In this document: positions 43,178 to 52,647 of the stretch, piece by piece
Numbering within the stretch: position 1 is the stretch's first letter
How the letters are laid out: each line of letters opens with the position of its first letter
Origin: Flavobacteriales bacterium
Lineage (GTDB): Bacteria > Bacteroidota > Bacteroidia > Flavobacteriales_F > PHOS-HE28
Direction: 5' to 3'
DNA: 64,000 nucleotides
Assembly (NCBI GenBank): GCA_016718655.1
Contig: JADKCV010000006.1
Span: 1 to 64,000, forward strand
Made by a program: the position numbers and the translations under genes
The notes under the pieces: model-generated
The model's database searches: none
The model's input: the letters and a program-made list of their open reading frames with translations, nothing else
Told to the model about the DNA's origin: nothing

Positions 43178-44854
43178 CTAACGACCGAACAACCGGCCGA
43201 GACCGAATCCCTTCTTCTTCTCTTCCGGTTCCTTGTTCTTGCTCCGTTCAACGTCCTCTCCGAAGAGTTCCTTCGTGAGCGCAGCATAGTCCGGCTTGGC
43301 GGCGCTGGAGGAACGCTCACTCTGGGGTGCACGATCGCGCTGTGGCTCACGGGTACGCTGTTCGCGTTCCGGACGGGGCTGGCTCGGTCGTTGGTCCTGG
43401 CGCGGACGATCGTCCCGACGGTCGTTGCGCTGCCCTTGGGCGTTGGCAGGACGCTGCTCACGTGGCCCGCGGTCGTCGCGGCGGTCGGTACGCGAGCTAT
43501 TGCCTTGTGCAGGCCGTTGTTCACGGGGTTGCGCAGGGCGTTGCTCCCTGGGAGCTCGGTCATCGCGGCGTGGTTCGTTGCGAACTCCTCCTTGAGCGGG
43601 CCGACCGCCTTGTTGGGTGCGCCCCCCGTTGCGTTGACCTTGGCCTTGGTTACGCCCGGGACCACGAGGTTGGCGGGGTTCCCGCACTTCAGGCTCGGCC
43701 TTCTTGGGCCCACCTACCATCACGAACGGATGCTCGGCCACCACCGGGATGTCACGCTTGATGAGCCGGACGATATCGCGCAGGTAGGCCTTCTCCTCAT
43801 GATCGCAGAAGGAGAGTGCTTTGCCACTGGCGCCGGCACGACCGGTACGACCGATGCGGTGAACGTAGGTCTCGGGGATGTTCGGGATGTCGAAATTGAT
43901 CACGTGCGTCAGGCCATCGATATCGATACCACGCGCGGCGATGTCCGTGGCCACCAGTGCACGCAACTTGCCGTCCTTGAACCCCTTGAGCGCGCTTTGA
44001 CGGGCGCTCTGGCTCTTGTTACCGTGGATGGCCTCGGCCGCGAAACCGGCCTGGGTAAGCACCTTGGCCACCTTGTTCGCGCCATGCTTGGTGCGGGTGA
44101 AGATGAGGGCCTCACGGATGGTGGTGCCTTCCAGCAGGTGGAGCAGGAGCTTGTTCTTGTCCGTCCGATCCACATAGAACAAGTGCTGGTCGATGGTCTC
44201 CGCGGTGCTGCTCACGGGGGCAACCTCCACCTTGATGGGGTCGGTGAGGATGCTGTTGGCAAGCTTGGCGATCTCCGGCGGCATGGTGGCGCTGAAGAAC
44301 AGGGTCTGGCGTTTGGCGGGTAGCTTGGCGATGACCTTCTTCACGTCGTGGATGAATCCCATGTCCAGCATGCGATCGGCCTCATCGAGCACGAAGATCT
44401 CCAGGCCGTTCAGGTGCACGAAGCCTTGCTGCATCAGATCGAGCAGGCGTCCAGGAGTGGCGACAACGATATCGACTCCGCGATGCAAGGCGTCCGTCTG
44501 GGGCTTTTGTCCCACACCACCGAAGATGACGGTATGGCGCAGCTGGAGGTTGCGACCATAGGCCGCGAAACTCTCGCCGATCTGGATGGCCAGCTCGCGG
44601 GTGGGGGTGAGGATGAGCGTACGAATGGCACGTTTGGCCTGCGGTTCCCGGGAATTCAGCTCCTGAAGGATGGGGATGGCGAAGGCGGCGGTCTTGCCGG
44701 TGCCGGTCTGTGCGCAACCGAGCAGGTCGCGGCCCTTCACCAGGTGCGGGATGGCTTGCGCCTGGATGGGGGTGGGGTGGGTGTAGCCTTCGGTCTGAAG
44801 GGCTTTCAAGATGGGCTCGATGAGCCCGAGGTCGTTGAACGTGGTACGTTCCAT
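43178..44854 (-). CDS. DEAD-box RNA helicase (RhlE-like)
   Basis: 558 residues from MERTTFNDLGL. All motifs are visible: Q-motif THPTPIQAQAIP, Walker A AQTGTGKTAAF, PTRELAIQI, TPGRLLDLM, VLDEADRMLDMGF, SATMPPE, RGIDIDGLTHVINFD and HRIGRTGRAG. The C-terminal third is a disordered Arg/Gln/Pro tail (PREQRPAQPREQRPAQ, RRDDRPRQDQRPSQ) that likely binds RNA, ending in a basic GFGLGRLFGR. Such RhlE-type enzymes unwind RNA in ribosome assembly and cold adaptation. A long leader precedes it. Confidence 0.93.
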   Translation of the reverse strand: MERTTFNDLGLIEPILKALQTEGYTHPTPIQAQAIPHLVKGRDLLGCAQTGTGKTAAFAIPILQELNSREPQAKRAIRTLILTPTRELAIQIGESFAAYGRNLQLRHTVIFGGVGQKPQTDALHRGVDIVVATPGRLLDLMQQGFVHLNGLEIFVLDEADRMLDMGFIHDVKKVIAKLPAKRQTLFFSATMPPEIAKLANSILTDPIKVEVAPVSSTAETIDQHLFYVDRTDKNKLLLHLLEGTTIREALIFTRTKHGANKVAKVLTQAGFAAEAIHGNKSQSARQSALKGFKDGKLRALVATDIAARGIDIDGLTHVINFDIPNIPETYVHRIGRTGRAGASGKALSFCDHEEKAYLRDIVRLIKRDIPVVAEHPFVMVGGPKKAEPEVREPRQPRGPGRNQGQGQRNGGRTQQGGRPAQGGVRNEPRRDDRAPREQRPAQPREQRPAQGNSSRTDRRDDRGPREQRPANAQGQRNDRRDDRPRQDQRPSQPRPEREQRTREPQRDRAPQSERSSSAAKPDYAALTKELFGEDVERSKNKEPEEKKKGFGLGRLFGR

Positions 44855-45087
44855 GGTCGGGACACAGGTCTCCCTGTGCAGTGTGAGTGGTGGTGGGTCC
44901 AGGCCATTGTCCCTGAACACACCGTGTAAGGTGGTTGGTTGAAGCCCCTTCGATCGGGTCCGGCGTGCAATGATCCGCTGGGGATTGCGCCTGGATCGTG
45001 GTACGCAGGGGTGCTCTTCAGGAGACCACTGGGTGCAAAAGCTGGGCGCTCGGGGCTGCTCGCGTTTCCAGGAGCGGGCCAAAGATA
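44855..45087 (-). promoter_or_regulatory. Promoter and ~220-base leader of DEAD-box gene
   Basis: A perfect -7 box TATCTTTG (45080-45087, - strand) implies transcription starting about 220 bases before the ATG. The leader has no credible ORF. Long leaders on cold-inducible RNA-helicase genes are known in other bacteria, so post-transcriptional control is plausible. No defined riboswitch was recognised. Confidence 0.45.
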
Positions 45088-45179
45088 CGTGTAAAGTTCG
45101 GGAAGGTTCGGTGATGGCTCTTCAGGGGGGCGCTGTTGTGACCTGCGTTCCCTTTGCTTCGGGGAGATCACATCCTACG

Positions 45180-45965
45180 TCAATACTGCCTACCCGATAG
45201 GGTGGGGTCCTTCAGGTCGATCCAATGGATGTGGACAGGTTCCGTATCCTCGTGTCTCCCGTTCCGGTCCACATCCAGCGCGGCTAAAACGGTCATGCGG
45301 TCGTTCCCGGGATCATACTCCGAACTGATGACGGAGTAGTGGTCCGGGACAGGGTCCTTTTGCCGGATACCGTTCACATCGAAGAGGTGCATGCGTCTCA
45401 GGTCCTTGGTATCGATATGACCGTCCATGTTCGTGTCCTCATCGAACAGGGTGATGAGGAAGTGCTTCCTCATAATCGGAACATGGTGGAGCGTATCGAT
45501 CGAGAAGCTGGGGTAGTAGAGCGTCTTGATCAGCACAGGGCGTTCGTAGAGAAGCTTTTGCTGGGATATCGTCACGTCGAAATGCGAGATGTTCACGAGG
45601 TTGTATCCGTACACCGCCTCGAAGCCGGGCATCAGGTGGCCGTTCCATGTGTTGCCCGGACCAGCGTTATCCTCCGCATAGCTGTAATGGAAGTTGTTCG
45701 ATCCGATGAAGAGCGAGCTGTCGTCCTTCCGGTGGTTCACCTTGTAGATCGTGGCAAGCCGGACGTGCTGGACCCCGGTGAGCAGCACATTGCTCGGGCG
45801 GGTGGGAAAACCCAAGGAATCACTGGACAAACCGCTGGCCTGCGTGGAACCATCCGGATCGCCCACCGGGCCGACCTGGAAGCCTTTTTCTTCAAGGCCT
45901 GCATCCGAGCAGGCGGCGAGCAGAAGGGTAACTGCCACCACGTGGATGGCCATCGATCGGTCCAT
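45180..45965 (-). CDS. Lipoprotein with Ca-binding-like repeats
   Basis: 261 residues from MDRSMAIHVVAVTLLLAACS (lipobox LAAC). The body is uncharacterised; near the C-terminus FDEDTNMDGHIDTKDLRR and ALDVDRNGRHEDTEP look like EF-hand/dockerin-type calcium loops (DxDxDGxxD). A -7 box lies about 35 bases upstream. Function unknown; surface or periplasmic. Confidence 0.7.
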   Translation of the reverse strand: MDRSMAIHVVAVTLLLAACSDAGLEEKGFQVGPVGDPDGSTQASGLSSDSLGFPTRPSNVLLTGVQHVRLATIYKVNHRKDDSSLFIGSNNFHYSYAEDNAGPGNTWNGHLMPGFEAVYGYNLVNISHFDVTISQQKLLYERPVLIKTLYYPSFSIDTLHHVPIMRKHFLITLFDEDTNMDGHIDTKDLRRMHLFDVNGIRQKDPVPDHYSVISSEYDPGNDRMTVLAALDVDRNGRHEDTEPVHIHWIDLKDPTLSGRQY

Positions 45966-45999
45966 GGGTCTATTCAGCACTTGGGAGTGAAGGCCAGGC

Positions 46000-46007
46000 C
46001 AAATGTA
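46000..46007 (-). promoter_or_regulatory. -7 box (TACATTTG)
   Basis: Perfect TAnnTTTG on the - strand, about 35 bases upstream of the lipoprotein gene start. Confidence 0.45.
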
Positions 46008-46040
46008 TCCAGCGATCCGGCTCTTCTTCGGTCGGGAGTT

Positions 46041-46349
46041 TCAGGAGGTGTGCGTGGCCAGCTTGCGTACCATCTCCTGTGTCAAGCTGCTGGCGTCCGG
46101 ACCGTAGGCATTGATGAGCAGGCCCTTCAACTGGTGCATAGCGGAACTGATGGCGTAAACGATGCTCTGATCCTCCGGATCGCTGTTGCCCTCAAAGCGG
46201 TGGAATTCGTCGATCTGGAACTGTGCCGGATCCAAGGCCGCATTCTTCATGGTGCATCGCAGGCAATTCCCATCGACCTGCAGGTCGTCCGAATAGCCGC
46301 GGCGTTGCAGGTCGTTCACTGCTTCTGAGAGTGTGGTGTATGATGGCAT
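46041..46349 (-). CDS. Conserved small protein (labelled PRPP-synthetase-like in the phylum)
   Basis: 102 residues from MPSYTTLSEAVNDLQRRGY. Conserved features: LQVDGNCLRCTM, FQIDEFHRFEGNSDPEDQSIVYAISS and LINAYGPDAS. Homologues across Bacteroidota are often named phosphoribosylpyrophosphate synthetase in databases, but they lack the enzyme's domains, so the name is doubtful. Function unknown; it is monocistronic. Confidence 0.75.
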   Translation of the reverse strand: MPSYTTLSEAVNDLQRRGYSDDLQVDGNCLRCTMKNAALDPAQFQIDEFHRFEGNSDPEDQSIVYAISSAMHQLKGLLINAYGPDASSLTQEMVRKLATHTS

Positions 46350-46375
46350 GGTGTGAAGGTACATCACGCGGATAC

Positions 46376-46411
46376 GAAAAAGCCCCGCCGATCCAGGACC
46401 GACGGGGCTTT
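46376..46411 (-). terminator. Rho-independent terminator of SPFH gene
   Basis: On the - strand AAAGCCCCGTCGGTCC...GGCGGGGCTTTTT: a GC-rich stem followed by a T-run, directly after the SPFH gene stop. Confidence 0.75.
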
Positions 46412-46427
46412 ACATGGATGTTGGAGG

Positions 46428-47426
46428 TCAGTTCTTCAACGTCTTGTTCGCATCGAGCATTTCCTTGATGCCGCCCACGCTGCTGAGCACACCGGTGGCC
46501 TCGTAAGGCATGTAGATGACCTTGTTGTTCTGGCCGCTGGTCATCTCCTTCAGCGTTTCCAAGTACTTCATTGCGATGAGGTAGTTGGTGGGATCGGCCT
46601 TGGTGCCTTGGATGGCCTCGGTGACCAAGCGGATGGCCTCCGCTTCACCCTGCGCCCGGCGAATGCGGGATTGGGCATCACCTTCAGCTTCCAGGATCTG
46701 GCTCTGCTTCTGACCTTCGGCGGTTGTGATCTGCGCCTGCTGTACACCTTCGGCCTGGAGCACCGCCGCACGCTTGCTACCCTCCGCATCGATGATCTGC
46801 GCGCGCTTATCGCGTTCGGCCCGCATCTGCTTCTCCATCGCTTCGCGGATGTCGCGGGGTGGGTTGATGTCCTGCAGTTCCACACGGTTCACCTTCACAC
46901 CCCACTTGTTGCTGGCCTCGTCCAGGATCTGGCGCAGCTTCATATTGATGGTGTCGCGGCTGGTGAGGGTCTCGTCCAGGTCCAGTTCACCGATCACGTT
47001 ACGCAGGGTGGTCTGCGTCAGCTTTTCGATGGCCAGGGGCAGGTTCTCGATCTCGTACATCGCCTTCACGGGGTCCATCACTTGGAAGTAGAGCAGTGCA
47101 TTGATCTCGGTCATCACGTTGTCCTTGGTGATCACGTTCTGACGGGGGAAGTCGTAGACCGTCTCCCGAAGGTCGATGCGCTCCTTCTTCACGAACTGCA
47201 CGTACTTGTTGCCATCAGGCAGGTCGCGGGTGAAGCGGAACACGATCTCGCGCGGCTTGTCGAAGATGGGGATGATGACGTTGAAGCCTGCCGTAAGTGT
47301 CGTGCGGTACTTGCCCAGTCGCTCGATCACCATGGCTTCGCTTTGTTGTACGATACGAACGCCCTTCACGATGATGAAGACGATGAGCAGGGCCAGTAGC
47401 AGTAGGATGACGGTTCCGGAGGTCAT
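46428..47426 (-). CDS. SPFH/band-7 membrane protein (QmcA/stomatin-like)
   Basis: 332 residues. An N-terminal membrane helix (TVILLLLALLIVFIIVKG) is followed by VQQSEAMVIERLGKYRTTLTAG, RIDLRETVYDFPRQNVIT, and a long Ala/Glu/Gln-rich coiled coil (RAERDKRAQIIDAEGSKRAAVLQAEG). These are the features of SPFH proteins that oligomerise on membrane microdomains and modulate proteases. It lies 39 bases after the NfeD gene; SPFH-NfeD pairs are a standard operon. Confidence 0.93.
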   Translation of the reverse strand: MTSGTVILLLLALLIVFIIVKGVRIVQQSEAMVIERLGKYRTTLTAGFNVIIPIFDKPREIVFRFTRDLPDGNKYVQFVKKERIDLRETVYDFPRQNVITKDNVMTEINALLYFQVMDPVKAMYEIENLPLAIEKLTQTTLRNVIGELDLDETLTSRDTINMKLRQILDEASNKWGVKVNRVELQDINPPRDIREAMEKQMRAERDKRAQIIDAEGSKRAAVLQAEGVQQAQITTAEGQKQSQILEAEGDAQSRIRRAQGEAEAIRLVTEAIQGTKADPTNYLIAMKYLETLKEMTSGQNNKVIYMPYEATGVLSSVGGIKEMLDANKTLKN

Positions 47427-47465
47427 GAGGGAAGGATTGAGGGGGTTGGGTTCAAGAGGATGGGG

Positions 47466-47921
47466 TCAGTTCACTTCCGAAGGCTTCACGACCAAGGTGT
47501 TGCTCTCCACGCGCACCACTTCGACCAGGTCACCAACACGGAGCACCCGATCGTTCACGGATTCGGCCCGCCAGTCATCACCGGCTGCCGATACGCGACC
47601 CAAGCGTAGACCGGGGTCGAAGTCCTGGGTGACCCTGCCACGTTGGCCCACGAGCGCATCCACATTGGTCCGCACGTCGGGTGCGTTCCACATGCGTTTC
47701 ATCAACAGCGGGCGGATGGTGAAGAAGGCCACCAGACTGAATGCCGAGAAGGCGATGAGTTGGAAACTCGGACCAAGGCCCAAGGCCGCGGTCAAGCTGG
47801 CGCCCGCCCCTCCGATACCAAGGCAGAGCAGGAAGAAGCCAGGCACGAAGATCTCAGCGATGAAAAGGAGGATGGAAAGACCGGCCCACCAATGCCATTG
47901 AAAGAAGTCCATGGTTCCCAT
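47466..47921 (-). CDS. NfeD-family membrane protein
   Basis: 151 residues from MGTMDFFQWHWW (MDFFQ is an alternative start). Three to four membrane segments (AGLSILLFIAEIFVPGFFLL, ASLTAALGLGPSFQLIAFSAF) precede a C-terminal OB-fold domain (ALVGQRGRVTQDFDPGLRLGRV and DRVLRVGDLVEVVRVESNTLVV), the standard short NfeD layout. It forms an operon with the SPFH gene and probably helps maintain its membrane assemblies. Confidence 0.9.
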   Translation of the reverse strand: MGTMDFFQWHWWAGLSILLFIAEIFVPGFFLLCLGIGGAGASLTAALGLGPSFQLIAFSAFSLVAFFTIRPLLMKRMWNAPDVRTNVDALVGQRGRVTQDFDPGLRLGRVSAAGDDWRAESVNDRVLRVGDLVEVVRVESNTLVVKPSEVN

Positions 47922-48094
47922 GTGTTGATCGGACCGAAGATAGAACGGTGGTCCACATGGCAGTACCGATCGGATGATGAACGGATGCGGGTCCATGACG
48001 AATGGTCCCAAGGCTGTGTCAAGGTGCACTGAAAGGGACAGCGGACCGGGATAGGCCTTGAACGATCATCTTTGCGGAACATTCACCTGCAGCC

Positions 48095-49192
48095 ATGCTC
48101 AAGGGAAGGACAGTTGCCGTAGTGGTGCCCTGCTACAATGAAGAGACCCAGATCGGCTTCGTGGTGGAGACCATGCCCGATTTCGTGGACCGCATCGTGA
48201 TCGTGAACGACTGCAGCCCGGACCGCACGGCCGAAGTGGTCAAGGAACTCATCGCCAGGGACCGCGCCAAGGGCACCTCGCTACAGATCCCCCCGCACAA
48301 GGTGGTGCGCACCCGATGGAACGAGGCCGAGCTGGTGATGGAGGAGGAGAGTGCCCGCCAGATGGCGAAGTACGTCCCGAGTGAAGTGGTGAACGAGCAA
48401 CCCGAGACCGATCGCATCATCCTGATCAACAACCTGAGGAACGGTGGGGTGGGGGCAGGCATTGCCCGGGGCTACAAGTGGTGCCAGGACCACGCCATCG
48501 ACTGCACCGCGGTGATGGCCGGTGATGGCCAGATGGATCCCGGTGAATTGGAGCGCATTTGCATGCCTGTGATCCAGGAGAACATCGACTACGTGAAGGG
48601 CAATCGCTTGATCCACCGCAGTGCCTGGTTGGTTATCCCCCGCGTGCGTTTCTTCGGCAACAGCATCCTCAGCATCCTCACCAAACTGGCCAGCGGCTAC
48701 TGGCGCGTGAGCGATACCCAGACCGGCTATACCGCCATCGGCTTGCGCGCCATGCAGGCCATCAAGCTGCACAACATCTACCGCAGCTATGGCATGCCCA
48801 ACGACATGCTGGTGAAGTTGAACATCGCCCAGTGCACCCTGCGGGAGGTGGAGATCAAGCCCATCTATCGGGTGGGCGAACAGAGCAAGATGAAGGTGGG
48901 CAAGGTGATCCCACGCGTGAGCCGCCTGCTGATCAAGAGCTTCTTCATCCGCCTCTATCGCAAGTACCTCTTCAAGGACTTCCACCCCCTCTTCATCTTC
49001 TACAACTACGCCTTCCTCGCGATCCTCATCTCGTTGCCCTATGCGTGGAAGATCGGCAAGGCCTTCCTGACCGGGACCGTCCTCAACACCGAGCCCCTGA
49101 TCGCATTCCTCTTCTTGGCGACCAGCGGGTTCCAAGCGTTGATCTTCGCCATGTGGATGGATATGCAGGACAATGAGCGGTTGTACAAGTGA
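48095..49192 (+). CDS. GT2 glycosyltransferase with membrane C-terminus
   Basis: 365 residues. GT-A features: VAVVVPCYNEETQIGFVVE, IVIVNDCSPDRTAE, INNLRNGGVGAGIARGYKWC and metal-binding AVMAGDGQMDPGEL; then the acceptor region RVSDTQTGYTAIG. The C-terminal third is basic then hydrophobic with two membrane helices (FYNYAFLAILISLPYA, LIAFLFLATSGFQALIFAM). It resembles dolichyl-phosphate mannosyltransferase-like enzymes transferring sugars to polyprenyl carriers. It opens the polysaccharide locus; a CATCTTTG box lies about 15 bases upstream of the start. Confidence 0.88.
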   Translation: MLKGRTVAVVVPCYNEETQIGFVVETMPDFVDRIVIVNDCSPDRTAEVVKELIARDRAKGTSLQIPPHKVVRTRWNEAELVMEEESARQMAKYVPSEVVNEQPETDRIILINNLRNGGVGAGIARGYKWCQDHAIDCTAVMAGDGQMDPGELERICMPVIQENIDYVKGNRLIHRSAWLVIPRVRFFGNSILSILTKLASGYWRVSDTQTGYTAIGLRAMQAIKLHNIYRSYGMPNDMLVKLNIAQCTLREVEIKPIYRVGEQSKMKVGKVIPRVSRLLIKSFFIRLYRKYLFKDFHPLFIFYNYAFLAILISLPYAWKIGKAFLTGTVLNTEPLIAFLFLATSGFQALIFAMWMDMQDNERLYK

Positions 49193-49245
49193 CCTGACCC
49201 CTTGCACCTCAGAAAAGTGAAACTCCTGAACCCAACCCAATATCC

Positions 49246-51861
49246 ATGAACAATTATTCAGCAACCCGGCTATTTCAGATCACCCTTATGATGCTCTTGG
49301 CACACACTGCTGGGGCTCAATGGAGGAATACTTTTGAGATTGCCTTCAATGACAGAGTTGCAACGGGCCATTTCACGACCCTCAACCTCCCCCCCAACAA
49401 TTCCTTAGGTGCTTACAATGACCTGACCTATTCGCTTGAGGCTTTGATAATCATGTATGAGCTAAATGGTGATTTGCAACTCTTGGACTATTTGGTAAAT
49501 AATATTGATTTTCTAATTTCACATCGCGACGATTTGCAGCCTATTCCAATACTTAACCACCAAGGAGTGCCTACTCCATCCTGGTCCAGCACCTATTTGT
49601 CGGTTGGTTCACGCTACAATTTTTTGTTGCACGATGCCATGATAATGTTTCCAATGGCGGAGTTCATTCGAGTGGTGAAGCAGTCCCCGCCTTCCGTTCA
49701 ATCGCGTGTTGCAAATATAGCGAATGGTGTTTTTTACCATGGATGGACATTCTTGGAGATTGCCACAGATCTTGAGTCCAAGATTTACCAAACCTTTGCT
49801 TTCCACGAGAATGATTGGCGGACAATGGGGGAAGTACCTGTCGGAACCGGCATGTACCGTTACAATTGTACACTGCCATCCATTTGCAATACAGTCCCGT
49901 GTAGCCAAATCCATAAGAGGAAGTATCTGCCCGTTAACATGCAAGCATTCGTTGGTCGTGTACACTTGTCCATGTCCAAGGCTACTTCGGCCACCAACAC
50001 TGAGCGGCGCGAGTACTACGAGAATAAGGCAAGAAGGCTTGGGAATATCACGCGTTGGAACATGGTCGCACATACACCATCACAATCCAATCATTATATA
50101 TGGCCTTACTGGGTCGGAGATAACTCAGATGGATGGCCGGACGCATGCTACACGTATGGATCTACCATCTTTAATCAGGACAAGATTGAGGACCTGGGAC
50201 ATTCTATCTATGTTGCGGCCTTTGCTCATGAGTTGTTTCAGGCTGGTACGAAAATAAGCGCAAGTAGTGCGATTCCCATTTTTGATGGTACAGACATGTT
50301 GCGAACTTCGCAAACTCTGGTCAATTCCTATTTGAAACCGCTCCAGTTCTATGAGAGGATTGATCGCACAGGAAGCGTAACATACCCGAATTACGATGTA
50401 ATTGGAGACTACCCGGGATCCCTCGAATTACTGTCTCAATGGCTTCCCTATGCTACGTTCGATCGTGACCTGTACCAAGTTCTGAATGAGATCTACACGC
50501 GAAAAGCCATATTCAAGATTAGTGGTGGAGCAACATACGTACTTGGCCTTGCGTATTGTGCGAAATATCTTGGAGTGCTCAACCCTGTGCACATCGCGAG
50601 GCATGGTGCAGCGAGTGAATGGCGGGGTTGTGCCATTGCCGATTTCGATGGAAATGGCATACCAGAGATTGCTATGGTCAGAAACTTTGACGGAGATATT
50701 TACCTCAATACGTGGGACCGGAGTATTAGAATGGGCGAGATGCAGCACTATCAGACATTGGATTTTGGAAGTGCTTCTGACTGGGTTGGTCTTGCAGCTG
50801 GCCGTTTGAATACAACAGTAAAAAACTATCTTGTCGGTGTAAGGCGTTTCGATAAGAAAATTTTCGTGTTCGAAAATGTTTCTGGCACGATGCAACAAAT
50901 CGCCACCTATACGCTTCCAAGTTCAATTCAACCAACGGCTTTGACGGTGTTTAGACCGCTGGGAATGGCAAAGGACCACATTGTTGTAGGTTCATCCAAT
51001 GGACTCGTTCATCTTCTCTCTTATTCTCCTGGATCGCCCACATTGCAGCTTATTGGGACATATTCTACTTCATATACTTCAAGTATAGTAGGGTTGAGTG
51101 GTGGCTTGTTTGGGACCAATACGAGAGCCAATGGATTGCTAGCAATTGCTTACCAAAATGGCAATGTCCTAGTTACTAAGATGAACACGGGTATGACACT
51201 TTTTACACAGGTTTCGCAGTCTTTTTCCTTTGGTACGAACCCTAATTGGATGGCACTTACCACAGGGGATTTTGCACCAGAACATGTAGGTCAGGAGTTG
51301 GTCGCTTCGTCAAGGACCGATGGCAAACTCTACTTTCTTCGATTCAATGCGTCGTCAAGTCTTCTAAGTATTCTCGGTAGTGAACCAATGGTGCGACCAG
51401 TTGTTTCGGGCGGGATCACCAATTATTTAAGACACGAGGTTATTGCGTCAGGGAATTTGAATGTTGATGCTTTGCGTTGTAGTAAGGACGAGCTTGTGGT
51501 TTTACGAAATGCTGATGGCTGGGCCTTCGTTTACGAGGTGAATCTAGGAGCCGATTGTGTGAAGAGTAGTGGATATCCGCATTCCTATTTGAAGGAGAAA
51601 ATCGGACACGCTCTTCAAGCAACAGAGTCTATGATGATTTACCCCAATCCCGTGTCTGGAAATATGATCACACTAGATCAGGTAAAGAGCGGGGCAAGGA
51701 TAGAGATCCGCAGTTCCGACGGAACCTTAGTGAAGACCTTCGGTGCGAATTACAATGGTAGTTGCGAATTCGATGTCTCTGACCTGCCTAGCGGTCATTA
51801 TGTGGTTCACTGCATGGAAGGTGATCAGTTGAGGATCACTCGTTTGGTTGTTGTCCGTTGA
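49246..51861 (+). CDS. AT-rich T9SS protein with alpha/alpha-barrel-like and FG-GAP regions
   Basis: 871 residues. Signal peptide MNNYSATRLFQITLMMLLAHTAGAQ. Residues about 40-430 contain helical, aromatic-rich repeats (NDLTYSLEALIIMYELNG, SNHYIWPYWVGDNSDGWPDA, LELLSQWLPYATFDRDLYQV) similar in style to alpha/alpha-toroid lyases or epimerases. Then CAIADFDGNGIPEIAMVRNFDG resembles FG-GAP/VCBS propeller repeats. The C-terminus (MMIYPNPVSGNMITLD onward) is a T9SS sorting domain. Base composition is far more AT-rich than its neighbours and codon use differs, so it is probably a recent acquisition. Possible polysaccharide lyase or epimerase, unproven. Confidence 0.75.
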   Translation: MNNYSATRLFQITLMMLLAHTAGAQWRNTFEIAFNDRVATGHFTTLNLPPNNSLGAYNDLTYSLEALIIMYELNGDLQLLDYLVNNIDFLISHRDDLQPIPILNHQGVPTPSWSSTYLSVGSRYNFLLHDAMIMFPMAEFIRVVKQSPPSVQSRVANIANGVFYHGWTFLEIATDLESKIYQTFAFHENDWRTMGEVPVGTGMYRYNCTLPSICNTVPCSQIHKRKYLPVNMQAFVGRVHLSMSKATSATNTERREYYENKARRLGNITRWNMVAHTPSQSNHYIWPYWVGDNSDGWPDACYTYGSTIFNQDKIEDLGHSIYVAAFAHELFQAGTKISASSAIPIFDGTDMLRTSQTLVNSYLKPLQFYERIDRTGSVTYPNYDVIGDYPGSLELLSQWLPYATFDRDLYQVLNEIYTRKAIFKISGGATYVLGLAYCAKYLGVLNPVHIARHGAASEWRGCAIADFDGNGIPEIAMVRNFDGDIYLNTWDRSIRMGEMQHYQTLDFGSASDWVGLAAGRLNTTVKNYLVGVRRFDKKIFVFENVSGTMQQIATYTLPSSIQPTALTVFRPLGMAKDHIVVGSSNGLVHLLSYSPGSPTLQLIGTYSTSYTSSIVGLSGGLFGTNTRANGLLAIAYQNGNVLVTKMNTGMTLFTQVSQSFSFGTNPNWMALTTGDFAPEHVGQELVASSRTDGKLYFLRFNASSSLLSILGSEPMVRPVVSGGITNYLRHEVIASGNLNVDALRCSKDELVVLRNADGWAFVYEVNLGADCVKSSGYPHSYLKEKIGHALQATESMMIYPNPVSGNMITLDQVKSGARIEIRSSDGTLVKTFGANYNGSCEFDVSDLPSGHYVVHCMEGDQLRITRLVVVR

Positions 51862-51873
51862 TTTCTCCAATCC

Positions 51874-52647
51874 GTGAAGGACTTCACTCTTCAACGCTAC
51901 GAGTTGTACCTTCGAGTCCTGAAGGGCAAGTTCAAAGGCTCGGTGCCATTTCGAGAATTACTCGGTCGTGGTCTCCCGTCCCGTTTCTGTGCCATTCGCC
52001 ACGACGTGGACCGCAGGACCTACAGGGCACTGGACATGGCCCGAGTGGAGCATAAGTTGGGCCTTGTGGCCTCCTACTACTTCCGCGTGCCATACACCTT
52101 CGATGTCGAGGTGATCCGAGCCATCGAAGGACTTGGGCATGAAGTGGGCTATCACTACGAGAACCTGTCCGAGACGGATGGTGACGTGTATAAGGCCCTG
52201 GTCGACTTTGCCGAAAAACTGGAACAGTTGCGTAGGGTGGCCACCATCACCACCTGCTGCATGCATGGCCGACCTTTGAAGCCGTATGACAACCGGGACC
52301 TTTGGCGTGATCCCGTGCGGCATAATCTGCTCACGGAACGCTTCGGGATGTTGGGCGAGCTTTACCTCGACATCGACTACACGGACATCGCCTATATCAC
52401 GGATACCGGCCGCAACTGGACAAGTGGCCGTGCCAATCGGCGTGACCATGTGAGCAGCTCGGTACCGGCCAGTTTCGGTTCGAGTGAGGAACTGTTGGCC
52501 TATTTTGAGAACAAGCCACATCCCCGCTTGGTGTTCCAGGTCCATCCAGAACGTTGGACCGATTCCAGGGTAGGACATGCGGCCCAATGGGCATTGGATA
52601 CGGCCACCAACATGGCGAAACAAGGGGTCAACCTCCTGCGGCGATGA
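51874..52647 (+). CDS. Polysaccharide deacetylase-family protein
   Basis: 257 residues with a GTG start 12 bases after the previous stop. NodB-like motifs appear: FCAIRHDVDRR (metal and catalytic Asp), VASYYFRVP, GHEVGYHYEN (HxxxH metal site equivalent) and VFQVHPERW near the end. Common in O-antigen and capsule loci, where it would remove N- or O-acetyl groups from the polymer or its precursors. It overlaps the next gene by four bases. Confidence 0.8.
   Translation: MKDFTLQRYELYLRVLKGKFKGSVPFRELLGRGLPSRFCAIRHDVDRRTYRALDMARVEHKLGLVASYYFRVPYTFDVEVIRAIEGLGHEVGYHYENLSETDGDVYKALVDFAEKLEQLRRVATITTCCMHGRPLKPYDNRDLWRDPVRHNLLTERFGMLGELYLDIDYTDIAYITDTGRNWTSGRANRRDHVSSSVPASFGSSEELLAYFENKPHPRLVFQVHPERWTDSRVGHAAQWALDTATNMAKQGVNLLRR

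Noticed and set aside
48281..49264. - strand frame opposite the first GT2 gene
   Set aside because: Shadow frame; the GT2 motifs on the + strand are unambiguous.
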